From Streptomyces asiaticus (GTDB lineage: Bacteria > Actinomycetota > Actinomycetes > Streptomycetales > Streptomycetaceae): a stretch of 64,000 bases of DNA. Of this stretch, positions 53,023-62,538 are shown one piece after another; within the stretch, counting starts at the first letter, position 1; each line of letters opens with the position of its first letter. The DNA is taken from contig NZ_JAGSHX010000006.1 of assembly GCF_018138715.1 (NCBI RefSeq), forward strand, positions 7,564,001 through 7,628,000, read 5' to 3'. Under the pieces are notes generated by a model. That model was given only the letters and a program-made list of their open reading frames with translations, searched no databases and had not been told where the DNA came from. A program made the position numbers and the translations under genes.

Positions 53023-54147
53023 TCAGAGGACGGAGACCAGGAGCGATACGGCCGACCCCTGGCGGCCGATGGATGCCTTGTCGAACGGTCCTGCCCAGCT
53101 CTGTCCGTACTGGTTCTGGCCGTTCCGGTCGTTGGCGTAAGCGGAGTCCGCCTGCGCCCGGAGGTAGCTCCGGTAGGGATGTCCGGGGAGGGCATTGTCG
53201 AGTTCGCCGAGGTTGCGCGCGAAGATGCCCTTGAAGGCCGTCCCGTCGAATTCGCAGTTCCCGGCCGCCTCGCAGGGTTCGGTCAGGATGCCCTTCGGCG
53301 ACAGCAGCGGGCTGGCGATCACGGCGTCGGCGATCTGCCGGGCGGTGGTGAGCATGCTCTGCTGGCCGGTGGCCTTGTACAGCTCGACGAGGCCGCCCAG
53401 GACCACTCCCTGGTTGTAGGTCCAGGTGGTGCCGTTGTTGTTGGCACAGCCACCGCTCTGTGTGGTCAGGCCGTCGTTGACGAGGTGATCGTTATTGATC
53501 ATCCCGCTGTTCTTGAACCAGTTCCACGCTTCCAGGGCGTGGTCCAGGTAGACCTTGTCGCCGGGGATCCGGTTGTGCAGGGATGCGGCGAGTTTGATGT
53601 ACAGCTCGATGCTGATCGCGTTCTTGTAGGTCTTGCTCCGGATGTCCCACCAGATGCCGCCGCCACAGGTGTCGTCCCAGTAGTCGCGCATGTAGGTCTC
53701 GTCCACCTTGGCGATGCCCAGGTACTGCTTGTCGCGCGTCAGGTCGTACATGCGGGTCATGGCCAGTGCCCACCAGCCGGTGTCGTCGGTGGAATCGGCC
53801 CTGAACTCACCGCCGCCCTGCGGCCACCACTCCAGGGGCTTCCGCTGTTCGGCGATGGTGTTCTTGACCTCGGGCAGGTACTTCCGTGAGCCGGTCTTCG
53901 TCATGAAGTCCAGCAGCGCCTGGAGGGCGTTCCCCGACTGCCACCAGGGGGCCTCGGGATTCCAGCGGCCGGTCTCCTGGTCATAGAAGCCCATCATCGC
54001 GTCGACGGCCGCGGAGGCCTTGGCGCGTGCGGTGGGGGCGGCCTGAGGTGCCCCCTGGGCCGGTATGGCGGTCGCGAGTAGGGACAGGACCACACCGCAG
54101 GCGGCGACGACCGCGGTGATCCATATTCTTCGGGCCCGTCTGTGCAT
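53023..54147 (-). CDS. Secreted glycoside hydrolase family 76 enzyme
   Basis: A 374-residue exported GH76 protein; the family contains endo-alpha-1,6-mannanases. A signal peptide (hydrophobic core about 9-30, cleavage near AQG32) is followed by the alpha/alpha barrel. The adjacent catalytic aspartates D121-D122 lie in ADSTDDTGWWALAM. Other family segments are MRDYWDDTCGGGIWWD and TWTYNQGVVLGGLVELY. Start ATG 54147 with GGGGACT upstream is preferred over 54177. It lies 121 bases after the DeoR regulator on the same strand and is probably under its control. Together with the GH31 gene it suggests use of fungal or mycobacterial alpha-glycans (inference). Confidence 0.87.
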   Translation of the reverse strand: MHRRARRIWITAVVAACGVVLSLLATAIPAQGAPQAAPTARAKASAAVDAMMGFYDQETGRWNPEAPWWQSGNALQALLDFMTKTGSRKYLPEVKNTIAEQRKPLEWWPQGGGEFRADSTDDTGWWALAMTRMYDLTRDKQYLGIAKVDETYMRDYWDDTCGGGIWWDIRSKTYKNAISIELYIKLAASLHNRIPGDKVYLDHALEAWNWFKNSGMINNDHLVNDGLTTQSGGCANNNGTTWTYNQGVVLGGLVELYKATGQQSMLTTARQIADAVIASPLLSPKGILTEPCEAAGNCEFDGTAFKGIFARNLGELDNALPGHPYRSYLRAQADSAYANDRNGQNQYGQSWAGPFDKASIGRQGSAVSLLVSVL

Positions 54148-54268
54148 GTCGGGGACTCCTTGTGTGGTGAGGGACACTGCTCCTTGGCGGGGGTGGAGGT
54201 AGGACGGCGCGGGTGCGGTCTTCAGGGATGGCGGGCGGGTAACCCGTGCCCGGGCGGCTGGGACGGCC

Positions 54269-55057
54269 TCATGCGCTGATCACCTTTCCGCCCGCCTGCC
54301 GGAAGACCTCCAGCGTCTGGGGGTCGGCGCCGGCGGTGGTGACGAGGACGTCGACGTCGGAGAGTGAACACAGGCGCAAGCTGCCCGTACCGGGGAACTT
54401 GCTCTCGGTGGCCACCAGCACCACGCTGTCGGCGACCTCGATCATGGCCTGTTTGATGGGTGCCTCGACGGCCATGTTGTCCACGACGTGGCCGCTGGCG
54501 CGTACGCCCGTGCAGCTCAGGAACAGCAGGTCGGCGCTGATCTGCCGCAGGGCCGCCTCGGTGAGTGAGCCGACCATGGACTGGTAGTTGCGGCGTAGTA
54601 CGCCGCCGAGCATGACCAGCCGTACGGTGTCGTCGTCCCGCAGCTCGTCCAGTACGGCCACATTGCTGGTGATCACGGTGACCGGGCGGCCGCGCAGCCG
54701 ACGGGCGATCAACGCGGTGCTCGTGCCGATGTCCAGGACGACCACGCTGTCGTCCACCACGAGTTCGGCGGCGCGCGTGGCCATGGCTTCCTTCATCGCC
54801 ATGTCGTGTGATGCCGAGACGTCGAACGGCTCCTCGTCTTCGGGTTTCTCCGCCGCGGCCTGCGCGTCGGCGCGCAGCGACAGGGCGGCACCGCCGTAGG
54901 TGCGTATGAGCTCGCCGTCGCGGTCGAGCAGCGTCAGGTCGCGGCGGATCGTCGACTCGCTGACCTGGAGCTGTTCGGCCAGCCCGCGGACGGAGGCCAC
55001 GCCTCCCGTCATCCGGAGGGAATTCACGATCTTCGCGTGCCGTTTGCTCGAAGTCAC
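54269..55057 (-). CDS. DeoR-family transcriptional regulator
   Basis: A 262-residue regulator. Its N-terminal winged HTH (about residues 5-58) has VRGLAEQLQVSESTIRRDLTLLDRDGEL. The C-terminal DeoR sensor domain (about 80-245) has VVLDIGTSTALIARRL, the phospho-sugar-binding type, and LLFLSCTGVRASGHV. Such proteins repress sugar-use operons and release DNA on binding a phosphorylated sugar. It is upstream of and co-oriented with the GH76 gene, so local control of the carbohydrate genes is likely. Confidence 0.87.
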   Translation of the reverse strand: MTSSKRHAKIVNSLRMTGGVASVRGLAEQLQVSESTIRRDLTLLDRDGELIRTYGGAALSLRADAQAAAEKPEDEEPFDVSASHDMAMKEAMATRAAELVVDDSVVVLDIGTSTALIARRLRGRPVTVITSNVAVLDELRDDDTVRLVMLGGVLRRNYQSMVGSLTEAALRQISADLLFLSCTGVRASGHVVDNMAVEAPIKQAMIEVADSVVLVATESKFPGTGSLRLCSLSDVDVLVTTAGADPQTLEVFRQAGGKVISA

Positions 55058-55311
55058 GCGCCGAAAGTAGCACCTCTTGACTGACTTCGATCACTGAGAA
55101 AAGTAAACAATTGCGCTACTGCCTGTCTCTTGTCATAGGCGAATCTTCCTGCTCATAGTTGAGCACCTTCACGCGCGACGCACGGCGTGCCCGACGTGCC
55201 CCGCGTCGGCCCCCTGCCTTCGGCGGCACTCCGCGCCGGCCCAACCGCGCTGGAGGGGCCCCGACCGGCGCGGGCGGCGACTCCCCGGCATCCCGCCCCC
55301 GCTTCCCACAC
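55058..55311. other. Promoter side of the DeoR gene, otherwise empty
   Basis: The first 60 bases contain an AT-rich stretch (GAAAAGTAAACAATTGCG) suited to a regulator promoter. The rest shows no gene. Confidence 0.4.
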
Positions 55312-56551
55312 TGCGGGTGCCGACAAATCATCCGCGCAGCTCAGGCGGCGTGCTGGTACTGGTGGAGGACTCCGCCGAGTCGGTCTCGTCGGCTGACCTG
55401 CAGGTGGGTGAGTTGGGCTTGGTGGGTGATGGGGGCGGGTAGTGGGCGGCATGGGGCGGCTTGTGCGAGGGCCCTGTGCGGGCGGTGTTCGTTGTAGAAG
55501 GTCTCGTACTCGCGCAGTGTGTGGAGGAGGTGGCTCTGGTTCCAGATCATGGTCCGGTCCAGGAGTTCGGTGCGGCAGGTCTGTATCCAGCGCTCGATGA
55601 GGGAGTTCATCCGCGGTATGCGAATGCCGGTGGTGACGACCTTCATGCCGGCATCGGTCATCAGGGCGTCGAAGGCGGCTGTGAACTTGGAGTCGCGGTC
55701 GCGGATCAGGAACTTCGCCTTGCTGCCCGCGTCCTCGAGGTCCATGAGGAGGTTGCGTCCGAGCTGGACGATCCAGTCCGCGGTGGGGTGTGGGGCGGCG
55801 GTGAGGATCCGGATGCGACGGGTGGTGTGCTCGATGGCGGCGAAGACGTAGAGGGGCGCCCCGGTCAGCGTGTGGACTTCGAAGAGGTCGCAGGCGAGTA
55901 GAGCTTTGGCCTGGCTGCGGAGCAAGTTGGCCCAGGTGGTGCTCTGCTGTTCGGGTGCGGGTGGGATGCCGTGCTGGTGGAGGATTTCCCAGACGGTGGA
56001 GGCGGTGATCTTGATCCCCAGTGCTGCGAGTTCGCCGTGGATCCGGCGATATCCCCACGAGGCGTTCTCCCTGGCCAGGCGTAGGACCAGGGTGCGGATC
56101 GAGCGGATGGTGCGTGGGCGTCCACGCCGTCTGGGTACGCAGGTCGCGGCATGGCGTCGCCTGAGCAGGTCACGGTGCCGGCGCAGGACCGTGTCGGGCC
56201 GGACCAGTAGTAGAAGGTGCTGCAGTCTGTCTTTGGGGAGGTGGTGGAGCAGGCCGGCGAGGGTGGCACGGTCTGTGTCGGTGAAGGTCGGCTTGTCGAC
56301 CCGGCGTTGGAGGACCAGCAGTTGGTGCCGGAGTACGAGGATCTCGACGTCCTTGTCTCTGTCGCTCATCGGCGGGAGCCGTAGGAACGCCAGGGCGTTG
56401 GTTGCGGTGAGGTAGGCCAGACGCAGCAGTACGACAGATCATGATGCCGCCGGGGCCCTGCGTAGGTGAAGACCCCGGGGTGAACGTCGAGGAGAACCGA
56501 AGATCCGTGATCAGTCCCCCGACCTGCGTGGATGATGTATCGGCACCCGCA
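55312..56551. mobile_element. Complete integrase-core IS
   Basis: Inverted ends TGCGGGTGCCGACAAATCAT and its mirror ending at 56551 (about three mismatches in 30). This is the full copy of the family split at 14040-15668. Confidence 0.85.
55341..56369 (-). CDS. Integrase-core transposase (complete copy)
   Basis: A 342-residue transposase. Its helical N-terminus is LRHQLLVLQRRVDKPTFTD, with LLLLVRPDTVLRRHRDLL. The HTH_21-like segment is SWGYRRIHGELAALGIKI. The rve core has Asp in LACDLFEVHTLTG, Asp in LIRDRDSKFTAAFD and Glu in MNSLIERWIQTCRTE. It is uninterrupted, and with intact IS ends it may be active. ATG 56369 is used; the frame is open upstream for 20 more residues (LLRLAYLTATNALAFLRL) but without a usual start. 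Confidence 0.83.
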   Translation of the reverse strand: MSDRDKDVEILVLRHQLLVLQRRVDKPTFTDTDRATLAGLLHHLPKDRLQHLLLLVRPDTVLRRHRDLLRRRHAATCVPRRRGRPRTIRSIRTLVLRLARENASWGYRRIHGELAALGIKITASTVWEILHQHGIPPAPEQQSTTWANLLRSQAKALLACDLFEVHTLTGAPLYVFAAIEHTTRRIRILTAAPHPTADWIVQLGRNLLMDLEDAGSKAKFLIRDRDSKFTAAFDALMTDAGMKVVTTGIRIPRMNSLIERWIQTCRTELLDRTMIWNQSHLLHTLREYETFYNEHRPHRALAQAAPCRPLPAPITHQAQLTHLQVSRRDRLGGVLHQYQHAA

Positions 56552-56556
56552 AAGTC

Positions 56557-56692
56557 AGTCGCAGCAGCACGGTCGATCATCTTGCCGCGGTGAGCGCCAG
56601 CCTCGCGAGAGCGCCTGTTTTGGCGACTTCGCCGGTTGACCTCCGGTACACCACGCACACCACCTCCCACCAGGGCGGATGACATTTACGGC
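56557..56692 (-). repeat. 5-prime end of an older integrase-core IS
   Basis: Contains the upstream segment (CGCAGCAGCACGGTCGATCA) and terminus (CGGATGACATTTACGGCAAG) of the IS family seen at 41364-42078. The rest of that IS has been replaced by the element at 55312-56551. Confidence 0.6.
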
Positions 56693-56732
56693 AAGCGCAG
56701 CGTTGTATGAGCGCGGGGTCTTGTTCCCTATC

Positions 56733-57937
56733 CTGTGGGTGCCGGAAACTGTGTCACCCGAGGTGACCTGCGGGTTCGGATCTGCCAGAGCACAGGAAGC
56801 CAGCGAGTGCTGTGCGGCATCATGCTGGGGCGTGGCGATACGTCTGATCTATCAGCTCGCGTGTCAGCTCTTCCGATGGCTTGCGCTGCTGGCCCGGTCG
56901 AGTGCGGCGAAAGATGTCGAGATCCTGATGCTCCGGCACCAGCTCACTGTCGCGCGACGCATCCGGCCACGACCTCAGTTTTCCTGGAGCGATCGGGCTG
57001 TCATGGCAGCGCTGCTCCGGATGGTGAACAAGCAGCAGCGTGCATGGCTGGTGTTGCTGGTCACTCCACGGTCGGTCCTGCGCTGGCACCCACGCCTGGT
57101 CGCCCGGAAGTGGACCTATGCACACCGCCGTCCGGGCCGACCACCGACGCCGGAAGCACTGCGGCAGCTGGTCCTGCGCCTCGCGCGGGAGAACCCGGGG
57201 TGGGGATATCGACGGATCCACGGCGAACTGCTCGGCCTGGGACGCAAGGTCGGCGCCTCGACCGTCTGGGAGATCTTGCAGAAGGCCGGGATCGACCCCG
57301 CACCCCAGCGCACCAACCAGTCCTGGCCCGCCTTCCTCAAAGCCCAGGCCTCCGCCATCGTGGCCACCGACCTCTTCCACATCGACACGGTCTTCCTGCG
57401 GCGCTGGTTCGTGCTGTTCTTCATCGACCACGGCACCCGCCGCGTGCACATCGCCGGCGTCACCCGGCACCCGACCGGCCCCTGGATCACCCAGCAAGCG
57501 CGGAACTACCTCATGGACCTCGGTGACCGCGCAGAGTCGATCAGCCTCCTCATCCGGGACCGCGGCACCTACTTCACCGACAGCTTCGACGCCGTCTTCC
57601 AGGCGGAAGGCATACGTGTGATACCCACACTGCCCGCTGTGCCACGGATGAACGCGACCACCGAACGCTGGATCGGATCATGCCGACGCGAGGCAACCGA
57701 CCGCATCCTGATCACCGGAGAACGCCACCTGCGTCTCGTCGTCGGCGAGTACGCGGAGCACTACAACAGACACCGGCCGCACCGATCCCTCGGGCAACGG
57801 CCACCAGGCCAACTCACCAGCCCCGAGCCGCCCATCGCCAGGGGCAACACTCGCATTCGTCGACGCGATCGACTCGGCGGCCTCATCCACGAATACTCGC
57901 AGGTCGCATAGGGTGACACCGATTCCGGCACCCACAG
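56733..57937. mobile_element. Complete integrase-core IS, second family
   Basis: Inverted ends CTGTGGGTGCCGGAAACTGT and its mirror ending at 57937 (two or three mismatches in 27). Confidence 0.85.
56832..57911 (+). CDS. Integrase-core transposase (complete)
   Basis: A 359-residue transposase. Its N-terminus is VAIRLIYQLACQLFRWLAL, followed by LMLRHQLTVARRIRPRPQF, HTH segment GWGYRRIHGELLGLGRKV, and the rve core: Asp in VATDLFHIDTVFLRRW, Asp in LLIRDRGTYFTDSFD, Glu in MNATTERWIGSCRRE. GTG 56832 is taken as start because it lies just inside the left IS end; the frame is open further upstream. Intact and probably active. Confidence 0.83.
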   Translation: MAIRLIYQLACQLFRWLALLARSSAAKDVEILMLRHQLTVARRIRPRPQFSWSDRAVMAALLRMVNKQQRAWLVLLVTPRSVLRWHPRLVARKWTYAHRRPGRPPTPEALRQLVLRLARENPGWGYRRIHGELLGLGRKVGASTVWEILQKAGIDPAPQRTNQSWPAFLKAQASAIVATDLFHIDTVFLRRWFVLFFIDHGTRRVHIAGVTRHPTGPWITQQARNYLMDLGDRAESISLLIRDRGTYFTDSFDAVFQAEGIRVIPTLPAVPRMNATTERWIGSCRREATDRILITGERHLRLVVGEYAEHYNRHRPHRSLGQRPPGQLTSPEPPIARGNTRIRRRDRLGGLIHEYSQVA

Positions 57938-58264
57938 GCGCCGGGCAGGGGAGTGCCCTCAGCCGCACGGCATACCGCACACCGGACCGCGCCGCCGGGA
58001 CGGGCTCCCACCCGTCCGGCCCGGCGCGTTGTCCGGTTATCGTGGGGTACCGGCCGCGTCCGTGGCAGCCGCACCCGCAAAAGCTTGCCCGTCTGTACAA
58101 CGATGCCGTGGGGCCTTCCTCTTGGAACGACCGTGGGCTCTCCTCACCTACCGATCGCGCCGGATTTCCCTCGACCGGCACGCCCTCGGACCGGTAGCGC
58201 GGATCTCCGCGTCCTAGGGATGGCAGCATCGGCGTCCTGGACCAAATGGACAATCCCAGAGGTG
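57938..58264. other. Gene-free spacer
   Basis: No gene with recognisable features is visible between the IS end and the IS110 tail fragment. Confidence 0.4.
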
Positions 58265-58400
58265 AGTTGGGGGAGGAAGCACACGCCTCAGGGTACTCAG
58301 CGCTTCGTCGCGCGAGAGCTCTACCACCACCTCACCAGCGCCTTCAGCGGCGCACGCGCACCATCGACATCTCCAACGGCTTGACGGTCTATCAGCGAGT
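58265..58400 (+). pseudogene. IS110-family recombinase C-terminal fragment
   Basis: The frame around QRFVARELYHHLTSAF matches the last residues of the IS110 recombinase at 40307-41341 (KRFIAREVYRHLTSAR). It is followed by a similar right-end sequence (CTTGACGGTCTATC). All else is missing. Confidence 0.6.
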
Positions 58401-58470
58401 ACGTTCACCCGGCCGAGTCGAGACTCGACCTGCCGGCGCACTCGGTTCAGCGGCGTGTGCGACATTCCGG

Positions 58471-58512
58471 TAGCCGGTCTGTCCCGGTCCGCGGACCGGG
58501 ACAGACCGGCTA
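58471..58512. terminator. 42-base perfect palindrome
   Basis: Twenty-one-base arms meeting without a spacer (TAGCCGGTCTGTCCCGGTCC + G, then its mirror). It lies 14 bases beyond the stop of the leftward RidA remnant and probably served as its terminator. Confidence 0.7.
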
Positions 58513-58526
58513 TGCCGTGTGCCGAG

Positions 58527-58658
58527 TCAGTCGTCCAGTGCTGCCAGGGCGTCGACCTCCACCAGTACTCCTGGCGGAAGCTGCATGTAGACGGTGGTGC
58601 GGGCCGGGAACGGCTTACCAACGGCGGCGGTGTACGCCTCGTTCATCTCGGCTAGGTC
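58527..58658 (-). pseudogene. ridA: RidA/YjgF-family protein, 5-prime truncated
   Basis: The leftward frame DLAEMNEAYTAAVGKPFPAR, then TTVYMQLPPGVLVEVDALAALDD, is the last third of a RidA (YjgF/YER057c/UK114) enamine/imine deaminase. It includes the conserved PARTTV segment with the substrate-binding arginine. The first two thirds are gone; insertion at 58659 removed them. It is inactive as it stands. Confidence 0.8.
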
Positions 58659-60121
58659 CAATGCCGTTGTTTTAGGCCTTGGGCGTGGGTTCTTGGGTAG
58701 TGGTCCCGGGGGGTGGTTCAGGTGTCTGCGCGTGTGTCTGAGTTATCGGGCCTGGGGCTGTTGACCTGGGTGTATCCGCCGGGGTTGGTGGATCGGGTGG
58801 TGGCGGCTTGCGGGTGCGGGGAGCAACGCAGACGGCTGCTTCCCGCGCGGCTGGTGGTGTACTTCGTGCTGGGGCTGGCGTTGTTCTCTCCGGCTCCGTA
58901 TCTGGAAGTCATGCGGCACCTGGTGGAGGGACTGCGGGGCCAGGGGCTGCTGGGCGACTGGCACGTGCCGGCGAAGTCCTCGCTGTTCCGGGCCCGGCAG
59001 CGGCTGGGCTGTGAGCCCCTGCGGGTGCTGTTCGCCACGACCGCCAAGCCGATGGCTACCGAGACGACCCCCGGCGCGTTCTGGCGGGGCTTGCGGCTGC
59101 TGGCGGTGGACGGGACCTGCTGGGACGTCGCGGACAGCGAAGCCAACGAGGCCGCCTTCGGGCGTCCGGGCAACGGCCGCGGGCCGGGCAAGAGCGCGTT
59201 CCCGCAGGTGCGGATGGCTGCTTTGGTGGAGGTGGGCAGCCATGCGGTGCTGGACGCGGAACTCGCCGGCTGCCGCACCGGGGAAGTCACCCTGGTCGGC
59301 CGCCTGCCACGGTCGCTCGGCCCGGGCCAGCTCGTCCTGGCCGACCGTGAGTTCCTCGGTGTCCCGTTGTGGCAGGCCTTCACCGCCACCGGCGCCGATC
59401 TGCTGTGGCGAGTGCCCGCCAACCGCGTCCTGCCGGTCATCAAACAGTTCCGGGACGGGTCATGGCTGTCACAGATCCGGGCAAGCTGCGGCCCTGCCCG
59501 GTATGAGCCGGTCACCGTCCGGGTTCTGGCCTACCAGCTCAAGGGCCAGGGCGGTGAGGGTGCCGCTGACGGCTACCGGCTGGTCACCACCCTGCTGGAT
59601 GCCCGACGCCATCCGGCCCGGCAGCTGGCCGCGCTCTACCGCGAACGCTGGGAGGTCGAGTCCGTCTTCGCCGAGATCAAGACCCATCAGCGCGGCGCCC
59701 GTGTCGTACTGAGCAGCAAGACCCCTGATGGTGTCCGTCAGCAGATCTGGGCACACCTGCTGGTCCACCACGCCCTGCGCGAGCTCATGCTGAGAACGGC
59801 CGCCACCCGTGGTCTGGACCCCGATCGGGTCTCCTTCACCGAGACCCTGCGCTCTGCCCGGCGCAGCGTGACCGTTACACCGGGCAGCTTTTCCCCCTGA
59901 TCTGCTCGTCAGGGCCTTGGTGATGCTCGAGCAGGACCTTTTGGAACGACTCCTGCCCGCCAGACGCCTGCGCAGCCAGCCCCGAGCCGTGAAACGCAAG
60001 ATGTCCAGTTACCAGCTCAAACGGGCTGAACACCGTCTCGGGCCGCAACCGACCCGCACCGGCACGCAAGCCATCCTCATCACAAGACCCCAACCCGCAG
60101 GCCCGTAATGCAACGGCATTG
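58659..60121. mobile_element. IS4-family element
   Basis: Inverted ends CAATGCCGTTGTTTTA and its mirror at 60121. A ten-base direct repeat CGGCTAGGTC is on both sides (58649-58658 and 60122-60131), the target size expected for IS4. Confidence 0.85.
58713..60108 (+). pseudogene. IS4-family transposase with late frameshift
   Basis: The main frame (GTG 58713 to 59900, 395 residues) has the IS4 N-terminal domain (YPPGLVDRVVAACGCGEQRR) and the DDE core: LAVDGTCWDVADSEAN, LVLADREFLG, and the Y-(2)-R-(3)-E-(6)-K motif YRERWEVESVFAEIK. It stops at PGSFSP in TTTTCCCCC. The expected last 65 residues (LVMLEQDLLERLLPARRLRS ... to 60108) lie in another frame. This could be a frameshift signal or a disabling indel. 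All catalytic residues precede it. Confidence 0.78.
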
Positions 60122-60182
60122 CGGCTAGGTCGTGTTTTAGAACTGGGGTCCGTGTCTCGCTTCGTGCCGTGATGATCTCTAT

Positions 60183-61052
60183 GTGGGGCGAGGGGATCTT
60201 TCCGATGATCAGTGGGCGGTGCTGGGTCCGTTGCTGCCGGTCGCGGTGTTGGGCAGGCCGTCGGTGTGCCGACGGCGGCTGATCGACGGGATGCGATGGC
60301 GGGTTCGGACCGGTGCCCCGTGGCGGGATCTGCCGACGGAGTACGGTCCCTGGCAGACGGTTTACGGGCTCTTCCGTCGCTGGCAACGCGATGGTGTCTG
60401 GTCGACGGTCCTGACCGGGTTGCAGGCCCGGGCGGACGCAGCAGGGCTGATCACCTGGGACGTGAACGTCGACTCCACGATCTGCCGGGCTCATCAGCAC
60501 GCTGCCGGTGCTCGGCGCGACGGCCAAGCCCAGAAGGAACCGCCGGGTGGCCGTCAGGACGAACCCGACGATCACAGCCTGGGCCGGTCGCGCGGGGGCT
60601 GGACCACGAAGATTCACCTGGCCTGCGAACAAGGACAGAAGCCGTTATCGCTGCTGGTCACAGCGGGGCAGCGGGGAGACAGCCCTCAGTTCACGACCGT
60701 ACTGGAAGCCATCCGGGTCCCCCGCCTCGGTATGGGCCGGCCACGGGTTCGTCCGGTGCGGGTCCGTGGCGACAAGGCGTACTCATCACGCGCGAACCGT
60801 GCCTACCTGCGTCGGCGTGGGATCCGCTGCACGATTCCGGAACCCGCCGACCAGGCTGGCCACCGCAAGCGCCGGGGCACGGTCGGCGGACGGCCTCCGG
60901 CTTTCGACCGTGAGGACTACAAGGCCCGGCACGCGGTCGAGTGCGGCATCAACCGGCTGAAGCGGAACCGGGCGGTGGCCACCCGGTTCGACAAGCTCGC
61001 GGTCCGCTTCGAGGCGACCGTCCTCATCGCCGCGATCAACGAATGGCTGTGA
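60183..61052 (+). CDS. IS5-family transposase
   Basis: A 289-residue single-frame transposase of the IS427-like IS5 group. It has a DUF4096 N-terminus ([17 protein letters not shown]) and DDE residues in [20 protein letters not shown] (Asp), [16 protein letters not shown] (Asp) and [20 protein letters not shown] (Glu). The frame is complete to NEWL. The expected right IS end is not found downstream, so it cannot move alone, but it might act on the matching end at 63402. Confidence 0.85.
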   Translation: MGRGDLSDDQWAVLGPLLPVAVLGRPSVCRRRLIDGMRWRVRTGAPWRDLPTEYGPWQTVYGLFRRWQRDGVWSTVLTGLQARADAAGLITWDVNVDSTICRAHQHAAGARRDGQAQKEPPGGRQDEPDDHSLGRSRGGWTTKIHLACEQGQKPLSLLVTAGQRGDSPQFTTVLEAIRVPRLGMGRPRVRPVRVRGDKAYSSRANRAYLRRRGIRCTIPEPADQAGHRKRRGTVGGRPPAFDREDYKARHAVECGINRLKRNRAVATRFDKLAVRFEATVLIAAINEWL

Positions 61053-61221
61053 CCTGTGGGGTGAGGTATTTCGATCAAATGAGCGGCTCGGTGGCGGTGT
61101 TGGGTCTCGTGGCCTGCTGGGATGCCGCTGGACGATCTGTGGGCAGGTCTGGGAGTGAAATGCCCCCGCCGAGGCCGGCGGGGGTGGGTGATTCACGAGT
61201 CGGTGGGCAGGTGTTGGGCGC

Positions 61222-62373
61222 TCACTGGTGTTGGTGGCCGTAGGTCTTGGCGCGGTTCATCATGTCGCGCAGGTTCGCGGGTGCGTTGTAGCCGAAGGTT
61301 TGCTCGAAGGATTGGTAGCCCTCGGTCGAGGACGCGGCGCTGCGGGGCAGCATCTGTTCGGCGAAGGTGTTGAACGCCGTGTCGATGTCGGCTGGTGTGG
61401 CGGCGATGGCTTGTGCGAGCTGGGCGCCATCGTAGAGGGCCCAGTTTGCGCCGTCGCCGTCTGGCGGGGTGAGGTGGGCGGCGTCGCCGATGAGCGTGAT
61501 GCCCGGGACGCGGTCCCAGGTGTGTTCCAGCGGCAGTCCCCAGATCGGGCGTGCGACCGGCGCGGTCTCGCCTCGGGTGACCAGTTCGAGCAGCTCAGGC
61601 GCCCAGCCCTGGCCCAGTTGCTCGGCGACGAGCGTCAGCGCGCGCTCGCGGTCGGAGAAGTCGACCGACTGTATCCACTCGAGCGGCTTCTTCAGTACGA
61701 CGTAGGTGTGGATCACGTCGTTCGCCTCGCGGTGTCCGAAGATTCCCCTGCCCGGCTTCATCGCCAGCATCGCGCCGCTGCCGACCAGTGCGGCGCTCTG
61801 CGGGTGGTTCTTTTCGACGTCGTGGAGGAAGGTTTCGACCCACAGGGTTCCCAGGTACTCGGGCATGGCGCCGTTGAGGGAGGCCCGGACCCGCGACCAG
61901 GCCCCGTCGGCGCCGATCAGCACCTCGGTTGAGACCGACGAGCCGTTGGCGAAGTTGATCATGTGCGGTCGGTGGCCGTCTCCGGGGGTTACCGAGGCGA
62001 TCTTGTGGCCCCACTGGATCGTGCCGTGGGGCAGTGACTCGATCAGGATCCTGCGCAGTTCGCCGCGCAGGACTTCGGGGTTGCTCAGTTCCCCGTCGTC
62101 GGGGATCTCGCCGACGAGTTCTCCGTCGGGGTTGAGGAATCGCATGGCCTCGGCGCCCATGTTGACGATCGAGTGGAACTCGTCCATGAGCTGGCACTGC
62201 TGGAGGGCGATCTGGCCATTGAAGTCGTGGATATCGAGCTGGCCGCCCTGGGTGCGTCCGCTGGGCGATGCCTCCGCCTCGTAGACGGTCGAGGCTATGC
62301 CGTGGACGTGCAGGACGCGGGCGAGGGCGAGTCCGGCCAGTCCGGCTCCGGCAATGGTGATCGATCCGTTCAC
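61222..62373 (-). CDS. TetX-like FAD-dependent monooxygenase
   Basis: A 383-residue flavin monooxygenase. FAD motif GAGLAG is at residues 9-14, GGQLDIHDFNGQIAL is as in TetX-type enzymes, the DG motif is GADGAWSRVRASL and the GD motif is LIGDAAHLTPPDGDGANWALYD. The family hydroxylates tetracyclines, other polyketides or small aromatics; sequence alone does not prove antibiotic inactivation. It diverges from a MarR gene across 165 bases containing a palindromic operator, the standard arrangement for substrate-induced detoxification. Start ATG 62373. Both genes lie between inverted IS5 ends, suggesting they were acquired together. Confidence 0.85.
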   Translation of the reverse strand: MNGSITIAGAGLAGLALARVLHVHGIASTVYEAEASPSGRTQGGQLDIHDFNGQIALQQCQLMDEFHSIVNMGAEAMRFLNPDGELVGEIPDDGELSNPEVLRGELRRILIESLPHGTIQWGHKIASVTPGDGHRPHMINFANGSSVSTEVLIGADGAWSRVRASLNGAMPEYLGTLWVETFLHDVEKNHPQSAALVGSGAMLAMKPGRGIFGHREANDVIHTYVVLKKPLEWIQSVDFSDRERALTLVAEQLGQGWAPELLELVTRGETAPVARPIWGLPLEHTWDRVPGITLIGDAAHLTPPDGDGANWALYDGAQLAQAIAATPADIDTAFNTFAEQMLPRSAASSTEGYQSFEQTFGYNAPANLRDMMNRAKTYGHQHQ

Positions 62374-62463
62374 TGTGATGACTCCTTGAGTTCCTTCGAT
62401 GGGCCTCGGGCGACTGCTGGGCTGGGTGAGTCCGGTGGCCTGGTGGGCCCCGACTCCAGGTCC

Positions 62464-62492
62464 TTATGTCGCAAAATTATTATGCCGCATAA
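62464..62492. promoter_or_regulatory. MarR-type operator pair
   Basis: A perfect 13-base palindrome TTATGCCGCATAA (62480-62492) and a related box TTATGTCGCAAAA 16 bases to its left, in an AT-rich island between the divergent genes. It probably binds the MarR protein and controls both promoters. Confidence 0.7.
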
Positions 62493-62538
62493 CTATATTA
62501 GGTTGCCGTAAGGTACCGGGGGCGTCGAAAGGTAGGTC

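Noticed and set aside
55116..55331. Small leftward frame of 71 codons beside the DeoR gene
   Set aside because: Arg/Pro/Gly-rich sequence with no ribosome site; typical chance frame in high-GC DNA.
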